From positions 70,883,895 through 70,947,894 of the forward strand of contig CM043944.1 of NCBI GenBank assembly GCA_014529385.2: a stretch of DNA of 64,000 nt, read 5' to 3'. Positions 56,152-64,000 of this stretch are shown here, in pieces (the first letter of the stretch is position 1; every line of letters begins with the position of its first letter). The notes beneath the pieces were generated by a model. The model searched no databases. It was not told where the DNA came from and was given only the letters and a program-made list of their open reading frames with translations. The translations under genes were made by a program, and so were the position numbers. The DNA is from Adiantum capillus-veneris (lineage: Eukaryota > Streptophyta > Polypodiopsida > Polypodiales > Pteridaceae).

Positions 56152-57009
56152 ATGCAATCAGCGCACATTAATCAAAGGGTATCCAGAAGCGGTCGAGCAG
56201 TGAGCTCATCGCCTTTTAAATCAATGCCGAAGGACATGCCCCCCAAGGATTCAAGGGACACGACGATCACATGTACTACACATGACATTTGGGGACTGCT
56301 ACTGTCTATCCAAGAACACGTACGACAACAGAATGAGGTTATTTCACGCCAAAATGAAGACCTCAAGAACCTGACACTACGCAACCAAGAGTTGGATCAT
56401 ACCATTGCACTGCAAGCTCTGCAGCTTCAACAACAAGAAGACACCCTGAAAACACTGCAAACTCAAGTGCTGGAACAAGGCAGTCACATAACACAGGTCA
56501 CTAATAATGTAACCGATGCACCCGAGGGGTCTCCTCCATCTTGGGCACAGATAGTGAAACAAGAGAGGACAATGGGACACAAGACAGGAGAGATGTATAC
56601 GTATGAGAGTATGTATACGCATGAGGATTCTACCGAATACAAGGAAAGGGAGAAAAGATCCCAAAACATTGTGATACGAGGCATGCCAGAACCTGAGGGG
56701 GAAACAATCATGTCATTGAACGTAGACGTTACCACCCTGTTAGCAGAAAAGCTTGATATGCAAGATGCAGGGGTATATGGGGCACATAGAGTGGGTCAGA
56801 AGAAGATTGATGCTCATAGGGCAGTTGTATGCACAATGTTGGATGCTCGCAAAAGGGCCATAATTTTGGAAACTGCATGCTTCTACTTGAAAGGCACTCA
56901 GTACTATGTAAGTGAAGATAGAACACCGACACAACAGGCAGCAAGAAGGAAAGCATATGAGGAACGTCTCAAGGAGAAAAGACCAGCATCACCGCCTAAA
57001 AATGCATAG
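56152..57009 (+). CDS. LINE ORF1: coiled-coil RNA-binding protein resembling L1 ORF1p
   Basis: This encodes 285 residues from the first ATG, or 261 from the ATG at 56224, which opens a more protein-like N-terminus. Residues about 55-135 are a long helix rich in Gln, Leu, Asn and Glu with heptads, fitting a trimerising coiled coil. Then 'SQNIVIRGMPEPEGE' and 'AHRVGQK' form an RRM-like core, and 'ARKRAIILETA' with 'YVSEDRTPTQQAARRK' match the C-terminal domain of animal L1 ORF1p (Transposase_22 type). It has no Cys knuckle and no DUF4283. The expected role is to coat the LINE RNA as a chaperone. It ends in UAG at 57007-57009, in the same frame as ORF2. Confidence 0.85.
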   Translation: MQSAHINQRVSRSGRAVSSSPFKSMPKDMPPKDSRDTTITCTTHDIWGLLLSIQEHVRQQNEVISRQNEDLKNLTLRNQELDHTIALQALQLQQQEDTLKTLQTQVLEQGSHITQVTNNVTDAPEGSPPSWAQIVKQERTMGHKTGEMYTYESMYTHEDSTEYKEREKRSQNIVIRGMPEPEGETIMSLNVDVTTLLAEKLDMQDAGVYGAHRVGQKKIDAHRAVVCTMLDARKRAIILETACFYLKGTQYYVSEDRTPTQQAARRKAYEERLKEKRPASPPKNA

Positions 57010-60000
57010 GGGCACGCGACCCATGGGATCACGACCATACAGGTTACAAGCTGGAATTGTAGAGGTTTCCCATGGCATAAGGGAGAAGGGCTGGTGGATA
57101 CTCTACCACAAGCTGACATACTCTTCCTATTGGAAACATGGGAACAAAACTCATGCAGGCTGCCGGACATTAGTGGATATATCAAGCATTCCGTATGGTG
57201 CAATGGTACCAAAATGCGAGGACAAGGAGGTGTAGCTGTAATGTATAAGGAAGAGCTTCAAAAGATGGTTGAGGTATGCAAGATCGATGACCACAAGCGC
57301 TATATATGGGTCAAGGTTTGCTCATCAAAAGGATTGATCTTTGTTGCAGGATGCTATACCCCGCATCGAGAGTCACCTTTTTATGACACAAACCAGCTAT
57401 CCAAAAATGACCCCTTTGCTGACCTATGTACAGACATTGCAATGTATGCACAAGAGGGAGCAGTTGTCCTTCTTGGGGATTTGAATGCCCGGATTGGAAA
57501 CACACAGGTACAATTGACAGACCATTCAATGCACCCTGCGGATAAGAATGGGGAACTTATACTTGGTTCTATTGGGAATAGATGTTCAAGTGATAACATC
57601 ATGAATGCACAGGGGTCAACCATGATAAGTATGATGAACTCAATGCAGCTTGTAGCCATGAATGGTGCGGATAAGTTCGTACACTCTGGATCATACACTT
57701 GCTACATGGCAAATCATGGGAGGAGTACAAATGATTATGCCTTGGTGAGATACGATGCATTGGAATTGGTCCATAGTTTTGAAGCGGGTAGCAGGCTACC
57801 AACCTCCGACCATACCCCAATTCATATATGCCTACAGATGCCCAGTATGCCTATTGTCAACACAATGAATACAGCATATTGGTCATACAAAATGCAACTC
57901 ACGAAGAAAGAGGACTATGCTAGTCTCTTAGATAGCTTACTGTTTGACCGAAACATGCCTTGTGACATTGAAGAGACGTGGAAGATCTTCCGACATGCAA
58001 TGGAGGAAGCGGCAAAAATTACTATGGACAAGTATCAAAATGGTAAGCAGACCAGGAAGGGTTTACCTCATAATCCTTGGTTTGATGCAGAATGCAAGGA
58101 GGCCAAACGCAAGATGAGAGGCTTAGCACAACACTCAACTGAATGGGAATGGGCTACTAGAGAATCCAATACACTCAAGAGGAAAAAGAGACGCATGTAT
58201 GAACTCTCAAAAGAACAACTAGACCTCAGCAGGTTCAAGAAAGAGCCAAAGAAGGCTTGGCGTAACATGAAGGGGAAGAAAGGGGATGTGATGGGAGATT
58301 TCAGCCTAAATGAAATGTATGCTTATGTACAAACTTTGTATGCCCCGTCGGGGACTCAAGAGGCGATATACACAGGGGCTCAGGCCGAACATCCAAAGCC
58401 CATCACCTTCCAAGCAATCATTAAAGGCCTCAAAAGCCTGGCGAATGGGAAAGCAACTGACACATTACATCTTACTTCTGAAATGCTGAAATGGTCAGGT
58501 ATTGAGGCTAAGAAATGGATACACCATATGATGAATCAAGCAATCAACCGATACTTACCCCAAGATTGGCAAGAAAACTGGGTGAAAGCACTCTTTAAAG
58601 GAGGTGACCGCAATTTGCTCACTAATTATCGCACCATCATGGTGAGCTCATGTATAGCAAAACTATTTGGAAGCATTATTGAGAAAGATCTTAGCACATG
58701 GGCTGAAAATAACGGGAAACGTGCCATTGGACAAGCAAGATTTAGAGCCCGCCACAACACAATAGACCTTATCACACTCCGGGTCTTGATGGATGAAACC
58801 AGGCTAAAAGGCAAAACCCTGTATTGTTGTTTTGTGGACTTCACGAAAGTGTTTGACACAGTACCCCGTCAAGGGCTATGGTCACGTATGGAAACTCTGG
58901 GAGTTCCTATGCATCTCAAGGCAGCAGTGGGACGCCTCTACCAAGAGGTCAGATGTAAACTCAAGACAAACACAGGTTTCTCACAAGAGTTCAGGAGCAC
59001 TATGGGAGTTAAACAAGGATGCCCTCTGTCACCTACGCTTTTTGGACTATGCATAGATGAGCTTGATGATTTCATTAACAAGGCTATGGGAGAGGGGGGA
59101 GATCACCCTAGCATTGGTACTTTCACGCTTCTGCTCCTCATATATGCCGACGATGTGGTTCTCTTTGCCTACAAGGCCCTCCTTCTACAGAAACTTTTGG
59201 ATGCAGTACATGCATTTTGCAATGCAACGGGCTTGTCAGTCAATGTAGCCAAAACAAAGGTTATGTCAGTCCACACATGTAGAAATGAGAATCAGCCCAT
59301 CATCACCTCTGACGGGCAAGCACTCCAAGCGATTGAGAGGTTCAAGTACTTGGGCATCTATGTACCTTCAAACCATGCATGGGGAAGTTGCATGCAAAAC
59401 AGAATTGATGCAGGACAAGCGAAATACTATGAATTTGAGAACATGTGCAAGCAAAGTGTCACAAGGCGATGGGAAATCAAGTCTCTAGCATTTGATGTAT
59501 GCGTGGTCCAAACAATACTTTACGGTGTAGAGGTATGGGGGGGGAGTATCCCCGCTAGCACTTGGAATGACATTGAAAAGATACAGAAAAAATTCCTATG
59601 TAGACACATGGGGATCAAAACTACCACCCTATACTCAGTGATGCTTTTGGAGACAGGCAAGAGACCCTTGGAAATGCAAGCCTTACAGAGGGTACACAGA
59701 TACCTCATGAAAGTTAAGATGATGCCAGAGAGCCGTCTACCCCACATGGCATGGCAAGCCGGATGTAAACCGCAAAAGAATTACAAGAGTCAATTTCTCA
59801 CATCCAGTCTCGTAGAAGACATACGGAAATGGTTCTCTAGATGGAATGTGGGAGACCATGTGGACATGCACATAGAGGAAGGCACTGAACATGAGCATGG
59901 GCTGAATTTTGACAGAAGCATACTTGAAGCCCTACACACTAGATGGAGTACAGCAGTACACAGGTCCAAATTTGAATACTATGGCAAACACATCGATACA

Positions 60001-60405
60001 CGATATTGGGAGACCTACAAGACTGGGGACACCCAGATGCATATCAGGACACCTATGTCCCACCGGGCAAGATGGGCCATTACTTTGATGCGGACGCAAT
60101 CACACATGCTCGAGATTGAAACGGGAGGGTGGCTGAATATTAAGGAAAATAGAAGGACATGCACACAATGCAATTTAAACAAAGTGGAAAGCGAGGCCCA
60201 TGTCACCATCGAGTGCCCAGCATACGCACACATCCGTGCTGATTTCCCACTGCTATTGCAAGGAGCTGTCACCTTTGAGGAGCTTCTCTCTCGGACACAC
60301 CCCTCCCCAGTAGCTTTAGGCATCTACTTTGCCAAAGTATTGGATCATCACACAACACTAACACACGAGAAAGCTACTAGCCCACTACCCCCTCTACACA
60401 CATGA
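57010..60405 (+). CDS. LINE ORF2: endonuclease and reverse transcriptase
   Basis: An open frame of 1131 codons directly after the ORF1 stop. The apurinic-type endonuclease begins at about 57046 with 'VTSWNCRG' (Asn), then 'LLETW' (Glu), 'LGDLNARIG' (Asp and Asn), and 'PTSDHTPI' (Asp and His), so all catalytic residues are present. The reverse transcriptase has 'GLKSLANGKATDTLHLTSEML', 'CCFVDFTKVFDTVPR', 'GVKQGCPLSPTLF' and 'YADDVVLFA'. A C-terminal Cys/His motif is 'CTQCNLNKVESEAHVTIEC'. The endonuclease motif lies before any in-frame ATG, so ORF2 must be reached by readthrough of the UAG or by a non-AUG start (GTG at 57094 would lose the SWN motif). Confidence 0.92.
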   Translation, partial: GHATHGITTIQVTSWNCRGFPWHKGEGLVDTLPQADILFLLETWEQNSCRLPDISGYIKHSVWCNGTKMRGQGGVAVMYKEELQKMVEVCKIDDHKRYIWVKVCSSKGLIFVAGCYTPHRESPFYDTNQLSKNDPFADLCTDIAMYAQEGAVVLLGDLNARIGNTQVQLTDHSMHPADKNGELILGSIGNRCSSDNIMNAQGSTMISMMNSMQLVAMNGADKFVHSGSYTCYMANHGRSTNDYALVRYDALELVHSFEAGSRLPTSDHTPIHICLQMPSMPIVNTMNTAYWSYKMQLTKKEDYASLLDSLLFDRNMPCDIEETWKIFRHAMEEAAKITMDKYQNGKQTRKGLPHNPWFDAECKEAKRKMRGLAQHSTEWEWATRESNTLKRKKRRMYELSKEQLDLSRFKKEPKKAWRNMKGKKGDVMGDFSLNEMYAYVQTLYAPSGTQEAIYTGAQAEHPKPITFQAIIKGLKSLANGKATDTLHLTSEMLKWSGIEAKKWIHHMMNQAINRYLPQDWQENWVKALFKGGDRNLLTNYRTIMVSSCIAKLFGSIIEKDLSTWAENNGKRAIGQARFRARHNTIDLITLRVLMDETRLKGKTLYCCFVDFTKVFDTVPRQGLWSRMETLGVPMHLKAAVGRLYQEVRCKLKTNTGFSQEFRSTMGVKQGCPLSPTLFGLCIDELDDFINKAMGEGGDHPSIGTFTLLLLIYADDVVLFAYKALLLQKLLDAVHAFCNATGLSVNVAKTKVMSVHTCRNENQPIITSDGQALQAIERFKYLGIYVPSNHAWGSCMQNRIDAGQAKYYEFENMCKQSVTRRWEIKSLAFDVCVVQTILYGVEVWGGSIPASTWNDIEKIQKKFLCRHMGIKTTTLYSVMLLETGKRPLEMQALQRVHRYLMKVKMMPESRLPHMAWQAGCKPQKNYKSQFLTSSLVEDIRKWFSRWNVGDHVDMHIEEGTEHEHGLNFDRSILEALHTRWSTAVHRSKFEYYGKHIDTRYWETYKTGDTQMHIRTPMSHRARWAITLMRTQSHMLEIETGGWLNIKENRRTCTQCNLNKVESEAHVTIECPAYAHIRADFPLLLQGAVTFEELLSRTHPSPVALGIYFAKVLDHHTTLTHEKATSPLPPLHT

Positions 60406-60489
60406 GGGGAGCCTCTTGTAGATTTTATTTTTTTTGTGGTCCCATGGGTCATTTTGGCCCCCCGAGGACGTAAATACAACATCATCATC

Positions 60490-60494
<5 letters not shown>

Positions 60495-60574
<80 letters not shown>
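60495..60574. repeat. (CT)n between LINE copies C and D
   Basis: About 40 units lie directly between the (CAT)n tail of copy C and the truncated start of copy D. Confidence 0.92.
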
Positions 60575-60575
<1 letters not shown>

Positions 60576-61133
60576 GGGTGATGAGTTATGAGGATGAGAG
60601 ATGTCTTGGACTGTATCTACTTGAGTTACACAGGCATAAAGACACTTTATTGAGGAGAGCTGGAGAGAGACAGTCCCATAGACAGATTACAAATTTCTTT
60701 ACACTAGATATTGGACACCCAGAGGAGCAGCCACCATTGCAGAGCTCTGTCCGCACTCATACTACCATTACTAGAATTCTCATAGACCAAGCATTGGAGC
60801 TAGGGAGATCTAGACGATCGCGATTGAGGAGAGGAGCGACACAATATCAACGGAGACTACAGCAAAGGATTCGAGCCATACTTTCTTGACGTCCAGAGTG
60901 CAGATGAGGATGGATCTCTACCATATCTCCCCCCCCCCCAACACATTGTACTGGGCACCTTTTGTATTAGCTGGCACATCCATACAATCCCAGTTTGTAG
61001 TAGTTGTATTCTTTGTTTCAGTTCTTTTTTATTCCGGACATGGTATCAGATTCACTATGTTGTAACAGCTTGGTCTCATAGGTCATTTTGGCCTTTTGCA
61101 GACGTTAATAAATCATTTCATTTCTCTCTCTCA
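60575..61133 (+). mobile_element. LINE copy D: 5'-truncated 3' end
   Basis: It starts directly after (CT)n at a sequence matching 55063 onward of copy B ('TGATGAGTTATGAGGAT'). It encodes the last about 104 residues of ORF2 ('VMSYEDERCLGLYLLELHRHKDTLLRRAGER') to a TGA at 60887, and then the 3' UTR with 'GGTCTCATAGGTCATTTTGGCC', 'GCAGACGTTAATAAATC' and ATTTC units, followed by a short CT stretch. It belongs to the B subfamily, not C. Confidence 0.87.
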
Positions 61134-63320
61134 CACGTTTTGAAAAGGACTTATCAATAACGTAAAGTTGCATTTATTTACGCAAGGAAAGTACAAAGGA
61201 TTGTGGAAGTGTTAATTCCCAATTCTACCGAATCTTTCGAATCCGCTGCATCTGACATTGGTATTGGTAACAGATGTTTCTTTTCATACCAATCCTATAA
61301 TCCTTGAGAATCTTATTTTCTCTCGTGTTTGAGTGTGTTTTAGCATTTTGCTAAAGGACACTTCTCTCGCTCAAGAAACTATGAGACTTGCCACTGTGCG
61401 TAGGATTGTGCACCTTGAGCATAGGAAACGCAAACACTATATACCAAGGGTTGCACTTGTGGTGTGCTTGCAAGAGGGTAGTTGCCTTGGTGTGAGCACT
61501 GGACTACCTTGACATAATGAGGCCTTGCGATTTGCAAATAGTTATTTGCAAATCGCATTGTTGCAGACATGCATTGGACACATGAAGATGATGATTATAC
61601 TTATCATGACTTGTTAGCGGCCAATGACGACAAGGAAAGGCGACACAAAAAACAGCCTATTTGCTTTGAAGTCTTGGCACTGTTGGGACGAGAATCTCCC
61701 ATCTCCTTGTAGACATCCATCTATCGAGAAGAGCCATTGGAACATCAAGGATCTGTACACATCTTTAATAGCACATCGGCTCCACACCATCTACATAAAC
61801 TTAGCAATGGGGAGCCACCAATCCGAAGCCGAAGGGTTCCAATCCGGGGCAACCACTGCGGGAATTTGTAGGAATCGCGAGCCTACATTCACAACCACAT
61901 TGATTGCAAAGACAACGATTCGAATCGTGAGCCTACATTTGCAACCACATCATAGACGAGGATTCATCCACAACTTCCATCATCTGAAAATCTAGTTGAA
62001 GCCGCAAGAGGAGCCTTTATCTTTGAGGAGTTACTTGGCGGTTTCCAGAGACATCATAAGTGGATTTTCCATAGTTCATGGGCAATCCAAAGGGCATACG
62101 CATCTTCATCATCCATTTGGGATCTCTCCCCCAAATCTTGCCCAATGGTCAACTGGACTTGTAGATTGCTTCATCACTCTTGGAGACCCAAGATTCCTGC
62201 TCTTGTTGTACCCAAGATCTCAGAGGGTGCGTTGAAGTTTTGGAGGTCGTCTCCTGGGTTTTTGTGTTTAGATCTTCATTTGCATAGCATTTCGTGAAGC
62301 ACATGATTATAGTGCATGAAGTTCTATTAGTACTTAAGATGTACCCTAGAAGTATAAAGAGGAGGGCTGAGCCTCCAAATCTAACACACAAGTTTTGGGT
62401 GCCTTCTATCTTTTACCATCACAAGCATTTCTAGAGCCATTATCACCCACCCATTAGCATTGGCGATTCTGGAACTCAAGTGCTTCCTATCTGGCAATGT
62501 TTTCCTCTCTTCATTGTCCCCTCTTTACTTTAATTTTCTAGCGCTATTAGCAAACATCGTTGGCCTTCTCTCCCATGCCCCATCTCTCATCAGATGTCTC
62601 TCCTCGAGCTGATAACCTTGGAGGCCCAGTGTGATTGCTATATCTTGGGACTACCATCACCGCTACAGGAACACTGTATGGCCAAGCCAGTTTCAGAGTT
62701 ATCAAAATAAATCATTAAAATGATTTATTACAAACTTGACTTCAGCAAAGCTTTTACAGTGAAACTGTCGCACATTTGCCCCACCAATTAATCCAATTGA
62801 CACAGGGAATGGCTCATTGGATTCCTCAAACCTAAAACTACATGCACATCATACAAGATGCCCACCATAGTGTAGCAACATATGTCAAAACGCTTGTACA
62901 AGAGGGCTTCAAAACTTGAAAACCTAATCTAACTGACTCGTCTGGACATGCAAGTCCTGCAAACAGGCTCACAAAATTGCCGGTACTAATCCTCCTAGGA
63001 CTCTAGACACTCCTATCTAGGGATGGGTGGAAAATTGGTTTTGGAAGTTGATGAAGCATGTCCACGTAGCACATGGAGCCATGTGCATGTGACAGACGGT
63101 GAGAATCTATGATAAGCCTTTTTTATTTTTTGTTTATCTCTTGACTACCATTCATGCCAGGGTGTCCTTGCTCCCTAGGACAAGGCAGTACCCTCCGTGT
63201 GCACGTCTAGGTAAGAGGGACTTCACATTTTGGAGTATGTTTATTTTGCAAGCGATTCATGGAGAATAAGGGACGAAAGATATATTTTTCCGAATGCTTT
63301 TTGTGCCATAATTGAGAAAT
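61134..63320. other. Intergenic DNA, nothing firmly recognised
   Basis: Two open pieces at about 61624-62235 on the plus strand have no recognisable homology. A 24 bp unit ('GCGAGCCTACATTCACAACC') is repeated near 61878 and 61926. A TATA-like GTATAAAGAGG lies near 62351 in a setting that could be an LTR, but no ends were found. No NTH1 exon was found on the minus strand. Confidence 0.35.
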
Positions 63321-63616
63321 TTCTTGGGAAGTTTCGCCTTGAGGCGGCTAAGCACCAAGGGCCATTAAGCTTCCCTGCAGAAAGTTCCTTGGGAAGTTTC
63401 CCCTTGAGGCCACTAAACACGAAGGGCAGTTAAGCTTCCCCGCAAGAAGTTTCCTTGAAAGCTTCCCCTTGAGGATGTTAAGCATCAAGGGTACGTTTCT
63501 TGGGAAGCTTCCCCTTCAAGAGGTTAAGCATCAAGGCGGTTAAGCTTCCCCACAGGAAGTTTCCTAGCAAGCTTCCTCTTGAGGCCATTGAGCATCAAGG
63601 GCGGTTAAGCATTCCA
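63321..63616. repeat. Minisatellite, unit about 64 bp, nearly five copies
   Basis: The units start at 63321, 63385, 63450, 63496 and 63560. Each contains 'CTTGGGAAG.TTCCCCTTGAGG' and 'TTAAGC.TCAAGGG' followed by 'GGTTAAGCTTCCCC'. The third unit is shortened to 46 bp. A TATA-like AATAAATAGG follows directly at 63619, so the array may be the upstream part of a promoter, for instance in an LTR. Confidence 0.88.
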
Positions 63617-63683
63617 TCAATAAATAGGTGCCGGCGAGGGAGAGTGCGATCCCTTTGTTCACCGTAAACTCTCACCCGCATGC

Positions 63684-63685
<2 letters not shown>

Positions 63686-63744
<59 letters not shown>
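63686..63744. repeat. (CT)n microsatellite
   Basis: About 29 CT units. What follows to the end of the window shows no recognisable gene. Confidence 0.92.
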
Positions 63745-63751
<7 letters not shown>

Positions 63752-64000
63752 TACTATCATTTTTCTTAGTTACCTAAGTGCCTTGGGCACTTTTTTCGAA
63801 TGAGCCTCTACTACATACTCCCGTATATCACTATCTACACGCCATGGCATCACACGATGCATCTCCACATGAGATTGGTGCCGCTACCCATGGAGGAAAC
63901 GCTAGTTTCTCCTCCCGAGTCCACAGATGCACGGGCTTCGTCCCGAGGGTGTTTCTTCTCCATCTCCTGCCGTTTCCAATGCCTCTCGTAGCCAAGCTCC

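Larger units (their letters stand above)
55862..60494 (+). mobile_element. LINE copy C: apparently full-length, both ORFs intact
   Basis: It begins directly after a (CT)n array with a C- and GCT-rich leader of about 290-360 bp, then ORF1 (to 57009), ORF2 in the same frame (57010-60405) and a short 3' UTR. The UTR has 'GGTCCCATGGGTCATTTTGGCC', 'GAGGACGTAAATACAAC' and (CAT)5, followed by another (CT)n array. There is no poly(A). Because it sits inside a microsatellite, a target duplication cannot be recognised. Apart from the UAG between the ORFs no stop is found, so this copy may be young. Confidence 0.9.

Noticed and set aside
61665-61690. TTGGCACTGTTGGG as a Tat/Athila-type primer site
   Set aside because: Only a partial match, and no CA-ending LTR precedes it.
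63321-63616. CRISPR-like look of regularly spaced repeats
   Set aside because: The units are adjacent, diverged, about 64 bp long and without unique spacers; the DNA is a plant nuclear sequence.

Overview
The window is nuclear DNA of a land plant. The evidence is an intronless PPR-SMR gene matching Arabidopsis At1g79490 (EMB2217), two spliced exons of a plant-type NTH1 DNA glycosylase, Ty3/gypsy chromovirus and Ty1/copia elements, L1-type LINEs, and very long (CT)n, (GA)n and (GT)n tracts. Only two host genes are visible; almost everything else is mobile DNA in several nested layers or degraded relics. The low gene density and heavy nesting suggest a large, repeat-rich genome, possibly a fern or other seed-free plant. 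That placement is inference; no marker in the window decides it.

Layout. 1-2.4 kb: decayed 3' part of an LTR element with its 3' LTR. 3.4-6.6 kb: minus-strand chromovirus fragment (gag, primer binding site, 1.6 kb LTR). 6.6-9.5 kb: minus-strand copia-like relic. 9.7-22.5 kb: second chromovirus fragment (3' LTR and pol). A complete copia element (12.8-20.1 kb) is inserted in its integrase, a 1.54 kb solo LTR sits inside that copia's reverse transcriptase, and a 658 bp TIR element is inserted in the chromovirus RNase H. 22.5-22.9 kb: CT-rich tandem block that ends the chromovirus homology. 23.6-26.4 kb: the EMB2217-like gene. 29.3-32.4 kb: degraded minus-strand copia element. 36.6-37.3 kb: a TRIM element with PBS, polypurine tract and target duplication. 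38.3-38.8 kb: copia RNase H relic. 41.4-42.9 kb: the last two recognisable exons of an NTH1-like gene on the minus strand.

43.9-61.1 kb is a LINE block. A rearranged minus-strand LINE of the usual plant type (ORF1 with DUF4283 and a zinc knuckle) occupies 43.9-51.9 kb. From 51.9 to 61.1 kb lie plus-strand LINE copies of a different type, arranged head to tail with (CT)n arrays at their boundaries. One copy (55.86-60.49 kb) looks full length. Its ORF1 is a coiled-coil protein resembling L1 ORF1p, and its ORF2 carries endonuclease and reverse transcriptase. Both lie in one reading frame separated by a single UAG codon, with no AUG ahead of the endonuclease motif. This apparently microsatellite-directed LINE family with a possible readthrough design is the best candidate for something undescribed. 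The last 3 kb hold a 64 bp minisatellite and another (CT)n tract.

The two host genes are unrelated in function: predicted mitochondrial RNA metabolism, and base-excision repair of plastid or nuclear DNA. Upstream NTH1 exons are not visible in the 21 kb that follow, so the LINE block may lie inside one intron, or the gene may be a truncated relic.
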